Source: DATADW01 sp963733905
GTDB taxonomy: Bacteria > Actinomycetota > Acidimicrobiia > Spongiisociales > DATADW01
Assembly: GCA_963733905.1 (NCBI GenBank)
Contig: CAVTEU010000008.1
Location: 314,042 to 378,041, forward strand
Length of the DNA stretch: 64,000 nucleotides
Direction: 5' to 3'
Part shown: in pieces, positions 10,269 through 18,608 of the stretch
Layout of the letters: the number at the start of each line of letters is the position of its first letter
How positions within the stretch are numbered: the stretch's first letter is position 1
Notes under the pieces: model-generated
Seen by the model: only the letters and a program-made list of their open reading frames with translations
What the model was told of the DNA's origin: nothing
The model's database searches: none
Program-made: the position numbers and the translations under genes

Positions 10269-10718
10269 ATGCGTCGCCCCAAGCCGGTTGTTGGATGGCG
10301 GGAATGGCTCGAGCTGCCCAACCTTGGGATCGCCGCCATCAAGGCGAAGGTGGACACCGGGGCGCGCTCGTCGTCGCTCCATGCTTACGGTATCGAGCGG
10401 TTCAGAAGCGACGGACGGTCGATGGTGAGGTTCGCGATACACCCGCTACAGCGCCATGCAATGCCCGAGGTCATCGCCGAGGTCGAGGTGATCGACGAGC
10501 GGATGGTGCGCAACCCGGGGGGAAGGAGCGAGCTGCGGCCGGTCATAGCCACGGATGTCACGCTTGCCGGGGTCACATGGCCGGTGGAGATCAACCTGAC
10601 CACACGCGACGAGATGGGGTTCCGAATGCTGCTGGGCCGGCAGGCGGTACGGGGTAGGTTCGTGGTAGACCCCGGTCGTTCCTTCCTAGGCGGCCGGACC
10701 ACCTCGCCAGCGCAGTAG
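10269..10718 (+). CDS. RimK-associated retropepsin-like aspartic protease (RimB type)
   Basis: A 149-residue single-domain retropepsin-like protein (COG4067, often named putative ATP-dependent zinc protease or RimK/LysX family protein). The catalytic Asp-Thr-Gly sits in AKVDTGARSSSLHA (about residues 23-36) and the conserved MLLGRQAV lies near the end. Pseudomonas RimB of this family trims glutamate tails that RimK adds to ribosomal protein S6. Its position 10 bp before rimK supports that role. ATG 10269 was chosen because upstream in-frame codons come from repeat DNA. Confidence 0.82.
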   Translation: MRRPKPVVGWREWLELPNLGIAAIKAKVDTGARSSSLHAYGIERFRSDGRSMVRFAIHPLQRHAMPEVIAEVEVIDERMVRNPGGRSELRPVIATDVTLAGVTWPVEINLTTRDEMGFRMLLGRQAVRGRFVVDPGRSFLGGRTTSPAQ

Positions 10719-10727
10719 AAAGGGGCC

Positions 10728-11630
10728 ATGCACCTCGGCATCCTCTCGCGCCGGTCCTCCCTCTACTCGACGCGCCGTCTGCGCGAGGCGGCACTGGAGC
10801 AGGGACACGAGGTCAGGGTGGTCGACTACCTCCGGTGCTACATGAACATCACCTCGAAGCGCCCTTCGGTGATACTCGCCGGTGAAGAGCTCAAGTTCGA
10901 CGCGGTGATCCCCCGTATCGGAGCCACCTACACCTTCTATGGGGCGGCGGTCGTCCGCCAGTTCGAGATGATGAGTGTGTTCACCGCCAACGAGTCGCAG
11001 GCCATCTCCCGCTCGCGCGACAAGCTCCGCTCGCTCCAGGTGTTGGCGCGGGCCGGGGTGGGGATGCCGGTCACCGCCTTCGCCCACGCCACCCGCGACA
11101 CCGAGGGGCTCCTCGACATCGCCGGTGGGCCCCCGCTGGTGGTGAAGCTGCTCGAGGGAACGCAGGGGGTGGGGGTGGTGCTCGCCGAGACGCGCAAGGC
11201 GGCGGAGTCGGTGATAGGCGCCTTCCGCCAACTCGACGCCAACGTCCTCGTCCAGGAGTACATCAAAGAGGCGAAGGGCGCCGACATTCGAGCGTTTGTC
11301 GTGGGGGGCAAGGTGGTGGCCGCCATGCGCCGCCAGGCGGCCCCCGGGGAGTTCCGCTCCAACCTCCACCGCGGTGGGTCCGCCGAGAAGGTGAAGCTGA
11401 CCTCGATCGAGCGGATGACGGCGGTCAAGGCGGCGAAGGTCGTCGGCCTCGACGTCGCTGGTGTCGACTTGATCGCCTCCAACCACGGGCCGCTGGTGAT
11501 CGAGGTGAACTCCTCGCCCGGTCTCGAGGGGATCGAGGGCGCCACCGGCACCGACGTCGCCGCGGCCATCATCAGGTTCGTCGAGGAGGGATCCACCCGG
11601 GTGAGAAGGCGTGCCCGGATCACGGGCTGA
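10728..11630 (+). CDS. rimK: Ribosomal protein S6-L-glutamate ligase
   Basis: ATP-grasp ligase of 300 residues, the usual RimK length, adding glutamates to the C-terminus of ribosomal protein S6. Visible: the N-terminal RRSSLYSTRRLREAA, the ATP-grasp lysine/glycine loop KLLEGTQGVGVVLAE, LVQEYIKEAKGADIRAFVVG, and the metal-binding VIEVNSSPGLEGIE. ATG 10728 follows AAAGGGGCC. The last 20 bp overlap the start of the aspartoacylase-like gene. Together with the retropepsin gene this gives both writer and eraser of the modification. Confidence 0.92.
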   Translation: MHLGILSRRSSLYSTRRLREAALEQGHEVRVVDYLRCYMNITSKRPSVILAGEELKFDAVIPRIGATYTFYGAAVVRQFEMMSVFTANESQAISRSRDKLRSLQVLARAGVGMPVTAFAHATRDTEGLLDIAGGPPLVVKLLEGTQGVGVVLAETRKAAESVIGAFRQLDANVLVQEYIKEAKGADIRAFVVGGKVVAAMRRQAAPGEFRSNLHRGGSAEKVKLTSIERMTAVKAAKVVGLDVAGVDLIASNHGPLVIEVNSSPGLEGIEGATGTDVAAAIIRFVEEGSTRVRRRARITG

Positions 11631-12660
11631 TCGCAACTCCCCGATCACCGTCGGGACGGTGACGGTCGAACCTGGACGGCGCCGCAGCCTCGAGTTGCCC
11701 ATCGCCCGGCTCAGCACCGGGACATGGCTCAACCTCCCGGTCGAAGTGACAAACGGGCGCTATCTGGGACCGAGAATCTGGGTGAGCGGGGCGGTCCACG
11801 GCGACGAGTTGAACGGTGTCGAGATCGTCCGCCAACTGGTGAGGACGGTGCAGCCTCGTTCGCTGGCCGGGACGCTGATCGCGGTCCCCATCGTCAACGT
11901 GTTCGGGTTCGTCAACGAGTCGCGCTATCTCCCCGACCGACGTGATCTCAACCGATCGTTCCCCGGCTCACCGAGGGGATCGCTGGCGGCTCGGCTGGCG
12001 CATCTCTTCCTTCGCACCGTCGTGGCCCACTGCGATGTCGGCATCGACCTGCACACCGCCGCCGGGGAGAGGGTGAACGTGCCCCAGGTGAGGGGGGAAT
12101 TCGACGACCCCGAGACCAGGCGACTGGCGGAGGCGTTCGGCGCTCCCTTCCTCATCGAGGCGAGGCTGCGGGATGGATCACTCCGCCAAGCTGCCACCCA
12201 GATGGGGAAGCGCGTGCTGGTCTACGAGGCGGGCCAGGTCCGCCGGTTCGAGGAGCACTGCATCGAGGTGGGGACTTCCGGCGTGCTCCGCACGATGGAG
12301 GCCCTTGGAATGGGCAACTGGGACGTCCCCGCGCCGAAAGAACGGCCGGTGCGGGTGCGCCGCACGACATGGGTGCGGGCGCGGCGGAGCGGGATCGCCC
12401 TGCTCGATGTCGAGTTGGGCGAGAAGGTGGAGCGCGCCCAGGTCATGGGGACGATCAGCGATGCCCTGCAAAGCCGCCCGTCGCGGGTCACGTCCCCGGT
12501 CACCGGGTGGGTGATCGCCGTCCGTCTCGACCCCTTGGTCAGCCAGGGCGACGCACTCGTCCACGTGGCGCTGGCCGACGATGCGGTCAGGGTGCGGGTC
12601 GATCGTGGCCCCGAGCCGCGTTCACGTGCCCGGAGAGGGCCGGAGACCGACCCGCACTGA
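11611..12660 (+). CDS. Succinylglutamate desuccinylase/aspartoacylase family zinc hydrolase
   Basis: Zinc-dependent amidohydrolase of the M14/AstE-AspA superfamily, 349 residues. The metal ligands are visible in GAVHGDELNG (His and Glu) and DLHTAAG (His); RYLPDRRDLNRSFPG is the substrate-binding arginine loop. A C-terminal beta domain (about residues 255-335) resembles the lid of the family. GTG 11611 lies inside the end of rimK. This family recurs next to RimK and the retropepsin; it may remove single glutamates or act on a related N-acyl amino acid, but that is inference. Confidence 0.85.
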   Translation: MPGSRADRNSPITVGTVTVEPGRRRSLELPIARLSTGTWLNLPVEVTNGRYLGPRIWVSGAVHGDELNGVEIVRQLVRTVQPRSLAGTLIAVPIVNVFGFVNESRYLPDRRDLNRSFPGSPRGSLAARLAHLFLRTVVAHCDVGIDLHTAAGERVNVPQVRGEFDDPETRRLAEAFGAPFLIEARLRDGSLRQAATQMGKRVLVYEAGQVRRFEEHCIEVGTSGVLRTMEALGMGNWDVPAPKERPVRVRRTTWVRARRSGIALLDVELGEKVERAQVMGTISDALQSRPSRVTSPVTGWVIAVRLDPLVSQGDALVHVALADDAVRVRVDRGPEPRSRARRGPETDPH

Positions 12661-13253
12661 TCGACGCGTCAACGGGGATCGTGGTCCGCTTGAACTCGTT
12701 GAGCCCGGTCCACGAGATGAGGCCGAGCATCCGATCCAATTCGTCCACCTGATCTCTCTTCATCAGACGGACGAACACCGCGTCGTCGTCAACGATGAAG
12801 GTGGGGACCCCGAACACCCGCCACCTCTCCGCCAGTTCGGTGTGCTCGGTGCGAAGCGTGTCCAGTGGTTTTCCCGATGCCACCAGGTCTCCGACCTCGC
12901 TTGCATCGATGCCGGCGCCGCTCACCGCGGCCTGCAACGACCTCGGGATCCCTCAGGTCGAGCCCCTGGTCGTGACGGGCGGCGAACAGGGCGCGGTGGA
13001 CCTCGGCGAAGACCTCAGGAAAGCCGTCCCGGACCGCCAGGCCCCACTGGAGGGCGAGAACACCGGACCCCTGCTCGCCTGCCGGGCGGTCCCATACCGC
13101 CGGATCGCCTTCGTGAACGTGGACCTGATTGAGCGAGAAGGGGCGGAAGCTGACCTCCCACTCCTTGCCGCCGGCAAGCGCGGAGAGGACCGCCTCGTTG
13201 GCGTTTCGGGCGAACGGGCAGAGATAGTCGTAAGTGACGATGAATCGGAGCAT
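12587..13253 (-). CDS. DsbA-family thioredoxin-fold oxidoreductase (one frameshift)
   Basis: Cytoplasmic DsbA/FrnE-like protein of about 220 residues. The N-terminal active-site region is YDYLCPFARNANE, with only the first cysteine (CPFA rather than CxxC), so it is more like a one-cysteine oxidoreductase or glutathione-transferase-kappa relative. The cis-proline loop is VFGVPTFIVDDD near the C-terminus. The frame changes near 12945, between LRDPEVV and QAAVSGAGID. The 3' end overlaps the convergent aspartoacylase gene by 74 bp. Confidence 0.75.
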
Positions 13254-13314
13254 GGCGCCAGTGTCGTCGCTTCGAACCGGCTGGCGAAGTCGGTGCGGCT
13301 CAGTCGGCCCGGGT

Positions 13315-13608
13315 TCAGCTCGCCTCGCGCAGACTCCTCAGCCAGCGACGGCGGAGATTGGAACGCTCCCGGGCGGTGAACCCACCCCAGACGCCCTCGG
13401 TCTGGTTGGTCTCGACCGCGTAGGAGAGGCACTCCTCCTGAACCGGGCACCCGGCGCAAACCGCCTTAGCCCGGGTGATGCCCTCGAGGTCCTCGGGCAT
13501 CGGGAAGAACATGTCGGGATCGGCGGTACGGCAGGCGGCGAGCTCGCGCCACTCTGTGACGTCGGCGGCGCCGTTCTCGTCGAACTTTGTGGTGGTTGCC
13601 TCGCTCAT
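13315..13608 (-). CDS. whiB: WhiB-family iron-sulfur transcription regulator
   Basis: A 97-residue WhiB-like protein. Four cluster-binding cysteines are present: one in LAACRTADPDMFF and three in AVCAGCPVQEEC; the turn motif GVWGGFTARERSNLRR is followed by a basic tail. These proteins bind a [4Fe-4S] cluster and act with the principal sigma factor. It is a single gene with its own upstream region containing a LexA-like box, which suggests DNA-damage control. I cannot assign the WhiB subgroup with certainty. Confidence 0.92.
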   Translation of the reverse strand: MSEATTTKFDENGAADVTEWRELAACRTADPDMFFPMPEDLEGITRAKAVCAGCPVQEECLSYAVETNQTEGVWGGFTARERSNLRRRWLRSLREAS

Positions 13609-13644
13609 GGTGATCGTCTCCGGGACCCGAACAACGCTCCCCCC

Positions 13645-13657
13645 CGAACATTTGTTC
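13645..13657. promoter_or_regulatory. LexA-like (SOS) box upstream of whiB
   Basis: CGAACATTTGTTC fits the actinobacterial/Gram-positive SOS pattern CGAAC-N4-GTTC with intact arms, 37 bp before the whiB start. A second dyad GTTCC-CGG-GGAAC overlaps its right edge (13654-13666). Confidence 0.5.
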
Positions 13658-13743
13658 CCGGGGAACCTGCCAGATTAGGCGTCCGGGAGACCCGAGTCGA
13701 GAGGTTTCTATCGCCGCCTCGTTCACGGCCGATCCCCGTGTGC

Positions 13744-14961
13744 CTAGCGGGCTTCTTCCCGGTGCCGCCCCAGCTCAACCCGTGCCACGGTGCGGAGATG
13801 GACTTCGTCGGGACCATCTGCGATCTGGAGCGTCCGGGCGTGCGACCACATCTGGGCCAAAGGGAAGTCCCCGGTGACCCCGGCAGCACCAAAGAGCTGG
13901 ACGGCTCGGTCGAGCACCCAAGTGGCCACCCGCGGGGCGACGACCTTGATGGCTGCGATCTCGGTTCTCGCCTGTCTGCCCCCCTGGTTGTCGATCATCC
14001 AGGCGGCCTTGAGCACCAGCAGCCGTGCCTGCTCGATCATGATGCGCGACTCGGCGATCCATTCCTGGACGACCCCCTGGTCGGCCAGGGCGACACCGAA
14101 GGTGGCACGCTCCCCCGCCCGACGGCACATGAGCTCGAGAGCCCTCTCCGCCATACCCAGTGCTCGCATGCAGTGGTGGATCCGCCCCGGACCGAGCCGG
14201 GCTTGGGCGATGGCGAAACCGCCGCCCTCTTCACCGAGGAGGTTTGAGGCGGGGACGCGGACCCCATCGAAGTTGATCTGGGCGTGACCGCCCCGGTCGT
14301 GGTAGCCGTACACCGAGATGTCGCGCTCGACGTTCACCCCTGGGGTGTCGAGCGGGACCAGGATCATGCTCTGGCGGCGATGGGCGTCTGCGTCCGGGTT
14401 GGTCACCCCCATCACGATCGAAAGCCGGCATCGCGGGTTGAGCGCCCCCGACGAAAACCACTTCCGGCCCTCGATCAGGTAATCGTCGCCCTGCCGGCTG
14501 ATCGAGGTGCGGATGTTGGTGGCGTCCGACGAGGCGACATCCGGCTCGGTCATCGAGAAACAGGAGCGGATCTCGCCATCGAGGAGCGGAGCGAGCCAGC
14601 GCTCCTGCTGCTCAGGGGTACCGAACATGGCGAGGATCTCCATGTTGCCGGTGTCCGGCGCCGAGCAGTTGAGAGCCTCGGGCGCCAGGTGCGGGCTCCT
14701 CCCCGTGATCTCTGCCAACGGGGCGTAGTCGAGAACCGAGAGCCCGGCGCCCCATCGCTCGTCGGGTAGGAAGAGGTTCCACAGCCCCTGCGAGCGGGCC
14801 TCCTTCTTCAATTCGTCGAGCACCGGAGGGGCCTGGTGCGGGTCTGAGGCGGAGGCCATCTCGGCGGCGTAGCGGGGCTCGGCTGGATAGACGTGGCGGT
14901 CCATGAAATCGAGGAGGCGCGAGCGGTACTCCTCTGCGATCGGGCTGAGGGCGAAGTCCAT
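13744..14961 (-). CDS. Acyl-CoA dehydrogenase
   Basis: FAD-dependent acyl-CoA dehydrogenase, 405 residues, catalysing alpha,beta-desaturation of an acyl-CoA. Motifs: CFSMTEPDVASSDATNI (FAD/substrate binding), RKWFSSGALNPRC, ERATFGVALADQGVVQEW and the C-terminal QLFGAAGVTGDFPLAQMW. ATG 14961 was chosen because the open frame upstream is read-through of a different, frameshifted gene (DUF2332). The N-terminal extension and the spacing of motifs resemble the ACAD10/11-like group. No electron-transfer flavoprotein gene is near. Confidence 0.88.
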   Translation of the reverse strand: MDFALSPIAEEYRSRLLDFMDRHVYPAEPRYAAEMASASDPHQAPPVLDELKKEARSQGLWNLFLPDERWGAGLSVLDYAPLAEITGRSPHLAPEALNCSAPDTGNMEILAMFGTPEQQERWLAPLLDGEIRSCFSMTEPDVASSDATNIRTSISRQGDDYLIEGRKWFSSGALNPRCRLSIVMGVTNPDADAHRRQSMILVPLDTPGVNVERDISVYGYHDRGGHAQINFDGVRVPASNLLGEEGGGFAIAQARLGPGRIHHCMRALGMAERALELMCRRAGERATFGVALADQGVVQEWIAESRIMIEQARLLVLKAAWMIDNQGGRQARTEIAAIKVVAPRVATWVLDRAVQLFGAAGVTGDFPLAQMWSHARTLQIADGPDEVHLRTVARVELGRHREEAR

Positions 14962-14983
14962 GACGACAGTCAACACTCCCCGC

Positions 14984-16004
14984 TCAGCGCCAGGCGACCC
15001 AATCTCCGTGGTGGTGATAGTTCGCCAGATCGGTGGAGGAGCGACAGCCCCCCGTCGTACTCGATCAGCGAAAGGAGCGGCTGCGGGCCGCCGATCCACT
15101 CCATCCACAACCGCGAGAGCGGCCGACCCGCCTCGCGGAACACTGCGCTCGAGATCGTTGCGCGCCTCGGGCGCGAACTGGTTGAGCACCATGGAATGAA
15201 AAACGCACAAAGCGGTGTCCGGTGGGCAACGTGCGATGAGCCCGGGCAGGTCTACGACCGCGTCGCCGGCGACGAGGTCCACCGGGTGCGACTTCGCCAC
15301 CTCGATCGCAGCCAACAACCTGGTGCGCCGCCGGTCCTGATCGGGCCATACCAGTGCCTCGAGCCACCTGGCCGCCAGTGGATCCACCGGGTCCACCGGG
15401 TCGAGATCGACGCCGAGACGCCAGTTCGCCTCGGGAATGACCGCCGGCACCGGTGGTGGGGTGGTCCCCCGCAACCCACAGTCGATCCGAACAGGCGAGC
15501 CGGCATCACCCACGGCGCCGGCGGGACCAAAGTCGTAGTGGTACCGCTCCCAGCGGAGCAGGAGACCGGCGCTGGCCCCGATCTCGATCACCGCCAGCGG
15601 CTGCTCGGTCCGAGCGGCGACGACACCCAGACCCAGCATCAGAACCGCGGCGCGTGCCACCTCGTTGGTCTGGACGCGACGCGTCTCCATGACGTGGATC
15701 AGTTCGGCGCGGTGCCGTCTGCAGAAATCGGAGAACAACCTCCCAAGGTCGCCGTCGGGCTGGGATCGCTCCTCCGAGCGATGGGTAGTAGACGCTCAAA
15801 GGATGGTCGCCGCCACCGAGAAGCAGGAAATGGACCGCGGCGAACAGCGGGAGCACGCCGGGTTGACCGGGAGGGGCCTCGCCCGCCAGGTCGAGTAGAT
15901 GGGGGTCCGCCAACCACCTGCCGACCCAGACGAAGGTATAGCGGCGAGTCGCCGAGCGATTGCTCCACCCAGGCGGCGAGCCTGGCCCGCCTGTCGGTAG
16001 CCAC
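14984..16004 (-). CDS. DUF2332 family protein (about four frameshifts)
   Basis: Protein of unknown function, about 335 residues when joined. The pieces read in order: RRARLAAWVEQSLGDSPLY, FVWVGRWLADPHLLDL, FSDFCRRHRAELIHVMETR, VIEIGASAGLLLRWERY, ALCVFHSMVLNQF, MEWIGGPQPLLSLIEY and finally ANYHHHGDWVAW before the TGA at 14986-14984. IEIGASAGL resembles a SAM-binding glycine loop, so a methyltransferase-like fold is possible. Shifts lie near 15935, 15760, 15130 and 15040. GTG 16004 is the likeliest start. It precedes the acyl-CoA dehydrogenase gene by 22 bp. Confidence 0.7.
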
Positions 16005-16042
16005 ACCGGGACCGTAGATGCCGGCCTGGGTACTCTCACCGC

Positions 16043-17404
16043 ATGGACGACCACAACGATCTGAACGCCGCGGTGGACGATGGTTTCGAAACGGTGCTCG
16101 CCCACCTCGAGACGCTGATACGCATCCCCTCGGTGAGCGCTGACGGCTTCGACCCCCAGGAAGTGCGCCGTTCCGCCGAGGCGGCGGCATCGCTACTCGG
16201 CGCCGCCGGGTTCACCGGCGTGAGGTTGCTCGAGATCGACGGGGCCCATCCCGCCGTGTTCGGCGAGATACCGGCACCACCCGGCCAGCCCACCGTCCTC
16301 CTCTATGCGCACCATGATGTCCAGCCCCCGGGACCGACCGACGAATGGGAGAGCGATCCCTTCGAGCCGGTGGAGCGCGACGGCCGGCTCTACGGGCGTG
16401 GATCATGCGACGACAAGGCGGGCATCGCCGTCCATCTGGGAGCGGTCCTAGCTCACGGCGGCCGGCCCCCGGTGGGTGTCAAGGTGTTGTTCGAGGGCGA
16501 GGAGGAGATCGGGTCGCTCCACCTCGCCGACTTCCTCGCCGATCACGGGGCGGCGCTGGCCGCAGATGCGATCGTCATCGCCGACTCGGAGAACTGGCGG
16601 GTGGGCGAGCCGGCGCTCACCACTTCGTTGCGCGGACTGGTGGATTGCGTGGTCGAGGTGCGCACCCTGCGCTCGGCAGTCCACAGCGGGCAGTTCGGCG
16701 GCGTCTACCCGGACGCCATCATGTGCCTCGCCCGAATGCTGTCGACGCTCCACGACGACAGGGGCAACGTGGCGATCCCCGGTCTGGTCGGGAGCGAGGC
16801 CGATCCTCTCGACCTGACCGAGGAGGAGTTGGCCGAGCAGGCAGGCGTGCTCCCAGGGGTGAAGCCGATCGGTGATGGCGGGCTCACCAGCCGTCTGTGG
16901 ACCAGGCCTGCGGTGTCGGTGCTGGCAGTTGACGCCCCACCGGTGATCGGGGCCATCAACCAACTGGTCCCGGTCGCCCGGGCCAAGGTCAGCATGCGGA
17001 TCGCGCCCGGCCAGGACCCCGATACAGCCGCCGCCGCGCTCCGCCACCATCTCGAGTCCGCCGCTCCCTGGGGTGCCGAAGTGACGATCCACGAAGGGGC
17101 ACGGGGCTCAGCGGTGTCACTGGCGGGGGAGAACGTCACATCCGAGGCATTCCGCCGGGCGATGCGGAGCGCTTGGGGGCGCGACCCGGTCGACATCGGT
17201 GTCGGCGGCACGATCCCTTTCGTCTCCGCCTTCGCCGACTCCTTCCCCGATGCCGACATCCTGCTGACCGGAGCGGCCGATCCCACGTCGGGGGCGCACG
17301 GCCCCAACGAGAGCCTCCACTTGGACGACCTACGCCGCAGCGTGCTGGCCGAGGCGGTGGCGCTTCGGCTCCTCGCCGGGAACGGGGTCAGTCCGGCGGG
17401 GTAG
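16043..17404 (+). CDS. M20 family metallopeptidase (dipeptidase)
   Basis: Di-zinc peptidase of 453 residues. Metal-site motifs are complete: LLYAHHDVQPPG (His-x-Asp), RGSCDDKAGIAVHLGA (bridging Asp), FEGEEEIGS (catalytic and metal Glu), and AHGPNES (C-terminal His). The inserted dimerisation domain lies about residues 195-320 (TLRSAVHSGQFGG). The length and GSxHL layout match cytosolic carnosinase-like dipeptidases. ATG 16043; it is divergent from DUF2332 with only 38 bp between, so promoters overlap. Confidence 0.9.
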   Translation: MDDHNDLNAAVDDGFETVLAHLETLIRIPSVSADGFDPQEVRRSAEAAASLLGAAGFTGVRLLEIDGAHPAVFGEIPAPPGQPTVLLYAHHDVQPPGPTDEWESDPFEPVERDGRLYGRGSCDDKAGIAVHLGAVLAHGGRPPVGVKVLFEGEEEIGSLHLADFLADHGAALAADAIVIADSENWRVGEPALTTSLRGLVDCVVEVRTLRSAVHSGQFGGVYPDAIMCLARMLSTLHDDRGNVAIPGLVGSEADPLDLTEEELAEQAGVLPGVKPIGDGGLTSRLWTRPAVSVLAVDAPPVIGAINQLVPVARAKVSMRIAPGQDPDTAAAALRHHLESAAPWGAEVTIHEGARGSAVSLAGENVTSEAFRRAMRSAWGRDPVDIGVGGTIPFVSAFADSFPDADILLTGAADPTSGAHGPNESLHLDDLRRSVLAEAVALRLLAGNGVSPAG

Positions 17405-17897
17405 CGCCGCGGAACCCGAGCTGGCGCCATCCCTCGTATACGGCAACGGCTGCGGCGCTGGCCAGGTTCAAGCTCCTTCCCTCTGGTGCCATCGGTATCC
17501 GGACCCTCTCCGAAACCGCACGGTCGGCCAGGATCTCCTCGGGCAGGCCAACAGACTCCTTGCCGAACACGAGGGCGTCGCCCACCCGATATCCGATCTC
17601 GGCGTATGAGGTGGTGGCTTGCCCGGTGAAGGCGATCACCCGGTCGGGGACCTCCTCGCTGAGGAAATCAGCCCACGAACGATGGACCCTGACCACGGCG
17701 CGCTCTCGGTAGTCGAGCCCGGCACGGCGCAACCTGGCGTCATCGAGGGTGAAGGAGAACGGCTCCACCAGGTGGAGGGTGCAACCGGTGTTGGCGCAGA
17801 GCCGCATGATGCTCCCGGCATTTGGAGCGATCTCGGGCTCGTGGAGAACGATGCGGAAAAGAGAGACGGCAGACGGCAGACGGCAGACGGCAGTCAA
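17388..17897 (-). CDS. trmL: tRNA (cytidine/uridine-2'-O-)-methyltransferase TrmL, repeat-encoded N-terminus
   Basis: SPOUT methyltransferase for the wobble ribose of tRNA-Leu. The body begins RIVLHEPEIAPNAGSIMRL and contains the knot motifs VFGKESVGLPEEIL and IPMAPEGRSLNLASAAAVAVYE. The usual family start would lie just before RIVLHEP, but no ATG/GTG/TTG occurs there. The only in-frame start is TTG 17897, which overlaps the nucS stop (TTGA) and adds about 13 residues encoded by the AGACGGC repeat array. Either this tail is real or the frame is broken. The 3' end overlaps the convergent peptidase gene by 17 bp. Confidence 0.85.
   Translation of the reverse strand: MTAVCRLPSAVSLFRIVLHEPEIAPNAGSIMRLCANTGCTLHLVEPFSFTLDDARLRRAGLDYRERAVVRVHRSWADFLSEEVPDRVIAFTGQATTSYAEIGYRVGDALVFGKESVGLPEEILADRAVSERVRIPMAPEGRSLNLASAAAVAVYEGWRQLGFRGATPPD
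17864..17891. repeat. AGACGGC heptamer tandem repeat inside trmL 5' end
   Basis: Four perfect 7-bp copies followed by AG. The array lies within the apparent N-terminal codons of trmL (minus strand reads GCCGTCT). A change of three copies (21 bp) would keep the frame; a change of one would shift it. Confidence 0.85.
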
Positions 17898-18553
17898 AAC
17901 AGGCGGAGGGTCGAGGGCTCGAGTCCGCGGAGGTGGTCGTAGTCAACCTCGACACATGTGATGTTGCGGGATGCAGCGAGCACCCGTGCCTGGGGGGTGA
18001 TCGATTGGGCGGCCAGAATCCCCCGGACCTCGCCCAACCTGCGGTCCATGGTCAGCCGCTCGACATACCGGGCGATCTGCTCAACACCGTCGATATCGCC
18101 CCGGCGCTTCACCTCGACCGCCACCATGACCCCGTCGAGGTCGATGCAGAGGAGGTCAACGGGACCAATGTCTGTGGGGTACTCCCTCCTGACCAACTCC
18201 AGGCCGTGCTCGAGCTGGCCGGGCTGCTCGGCGAGCAACTCCTGGAGGTGCGCCTCCACCCCGTCTTTGGTCAAGCCGGGATCCGTTCCCAAGTCAACGA
18301 CGGTGTCCGAAATGAGGTCCTCGATCGCGATCTCGAGCCGTTCACCCTTCGGGTTGCTCACCAACCAACGGTCTGGCGCCTCGTCGATGACATTGGGGGA
18401 GTTCATCCAATTGAGCGGCTTGTAGGCACCGCCGTCGGAGTGGACAGATACGCACCCATCCGCCTTGACCATGATGAGTCGCACGGCCGAGGGGAGCGTG
18501 GCACTGAGCCGCCCCTGGTACTCGACGGTGCATCGGGCGATCACCAGCCGCAT
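17894..18553 (-). CDS. nucS: Mismatch-specific endonuclease NucS
   Basis: Endonuclease of 219 residues that cuts both strands at mismatches and replaces MutS/MutL in most actinobacteria and many archaea. N-terminal DNA-binding/dimer domain (RLVIARCTVEYQGRL); C-terminal RecB-like nuclease with the catalytic Asp of GPVDLLCIDLDG and the ExK of MVAVEVKRRGD; QIARYVERL completes the site. ATG 18553 starts with the family's N-terminus; the codons upstream are not conserved. It overlaps the trmL start by 4 bp. Confidence 0.93.
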   Translation of the reverse strand: MRLVIARCTVEYQGRLSATLPSAVRLIMVKADGCVSVHSDGGAYKPLNWMNSPNVIDEAPDRWLVSNPKGERLEIAIEDLISDTVVDLGTDPGLTKDGVEAHLQELLAEQPGQLEHGLELVRREYPTDIGPVDLLCIDLDGVMVAVEVKRRGDIDGVEQIARYVERLTMDRRLGEVRGILAAQSITPQARVLAASRNITCVEVDYDHLRGLEPSTLRLF

Positions 18554-18608
18554 CGCCGGGCGAGGGTAGCCCGGTGGTAGCACCCGGCTCCTCCTACGAT
18601 GCCCGGCC

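Noticed and set aside
10686..11732. Long minus-strand open frame opposite rimK
   Set aside because: Low-complexity His/Arg/Gly composition typical of antisense frames in high-GC DNA; rimK on the plus strand has all ATP-grasp motifs.
13744..15738. Single 664-residue reading frame joining a DUF2332-like part to the acyl-CoA dehydrogenase
   Set aside because: The real DUF2332 C-terminus (WIGGPQPLLSLIEY ... HHHGDWVAW) is found in other frames and stops at 14984, before the dehydrogenase ATG at 14961. The fusion is a by-product of a frameshift.
17864..17891. Short direct repeats considered as a CRISPR array
   Set aside because: Units are contiguous 7-mers without spacers, and no cas gene is in the window.
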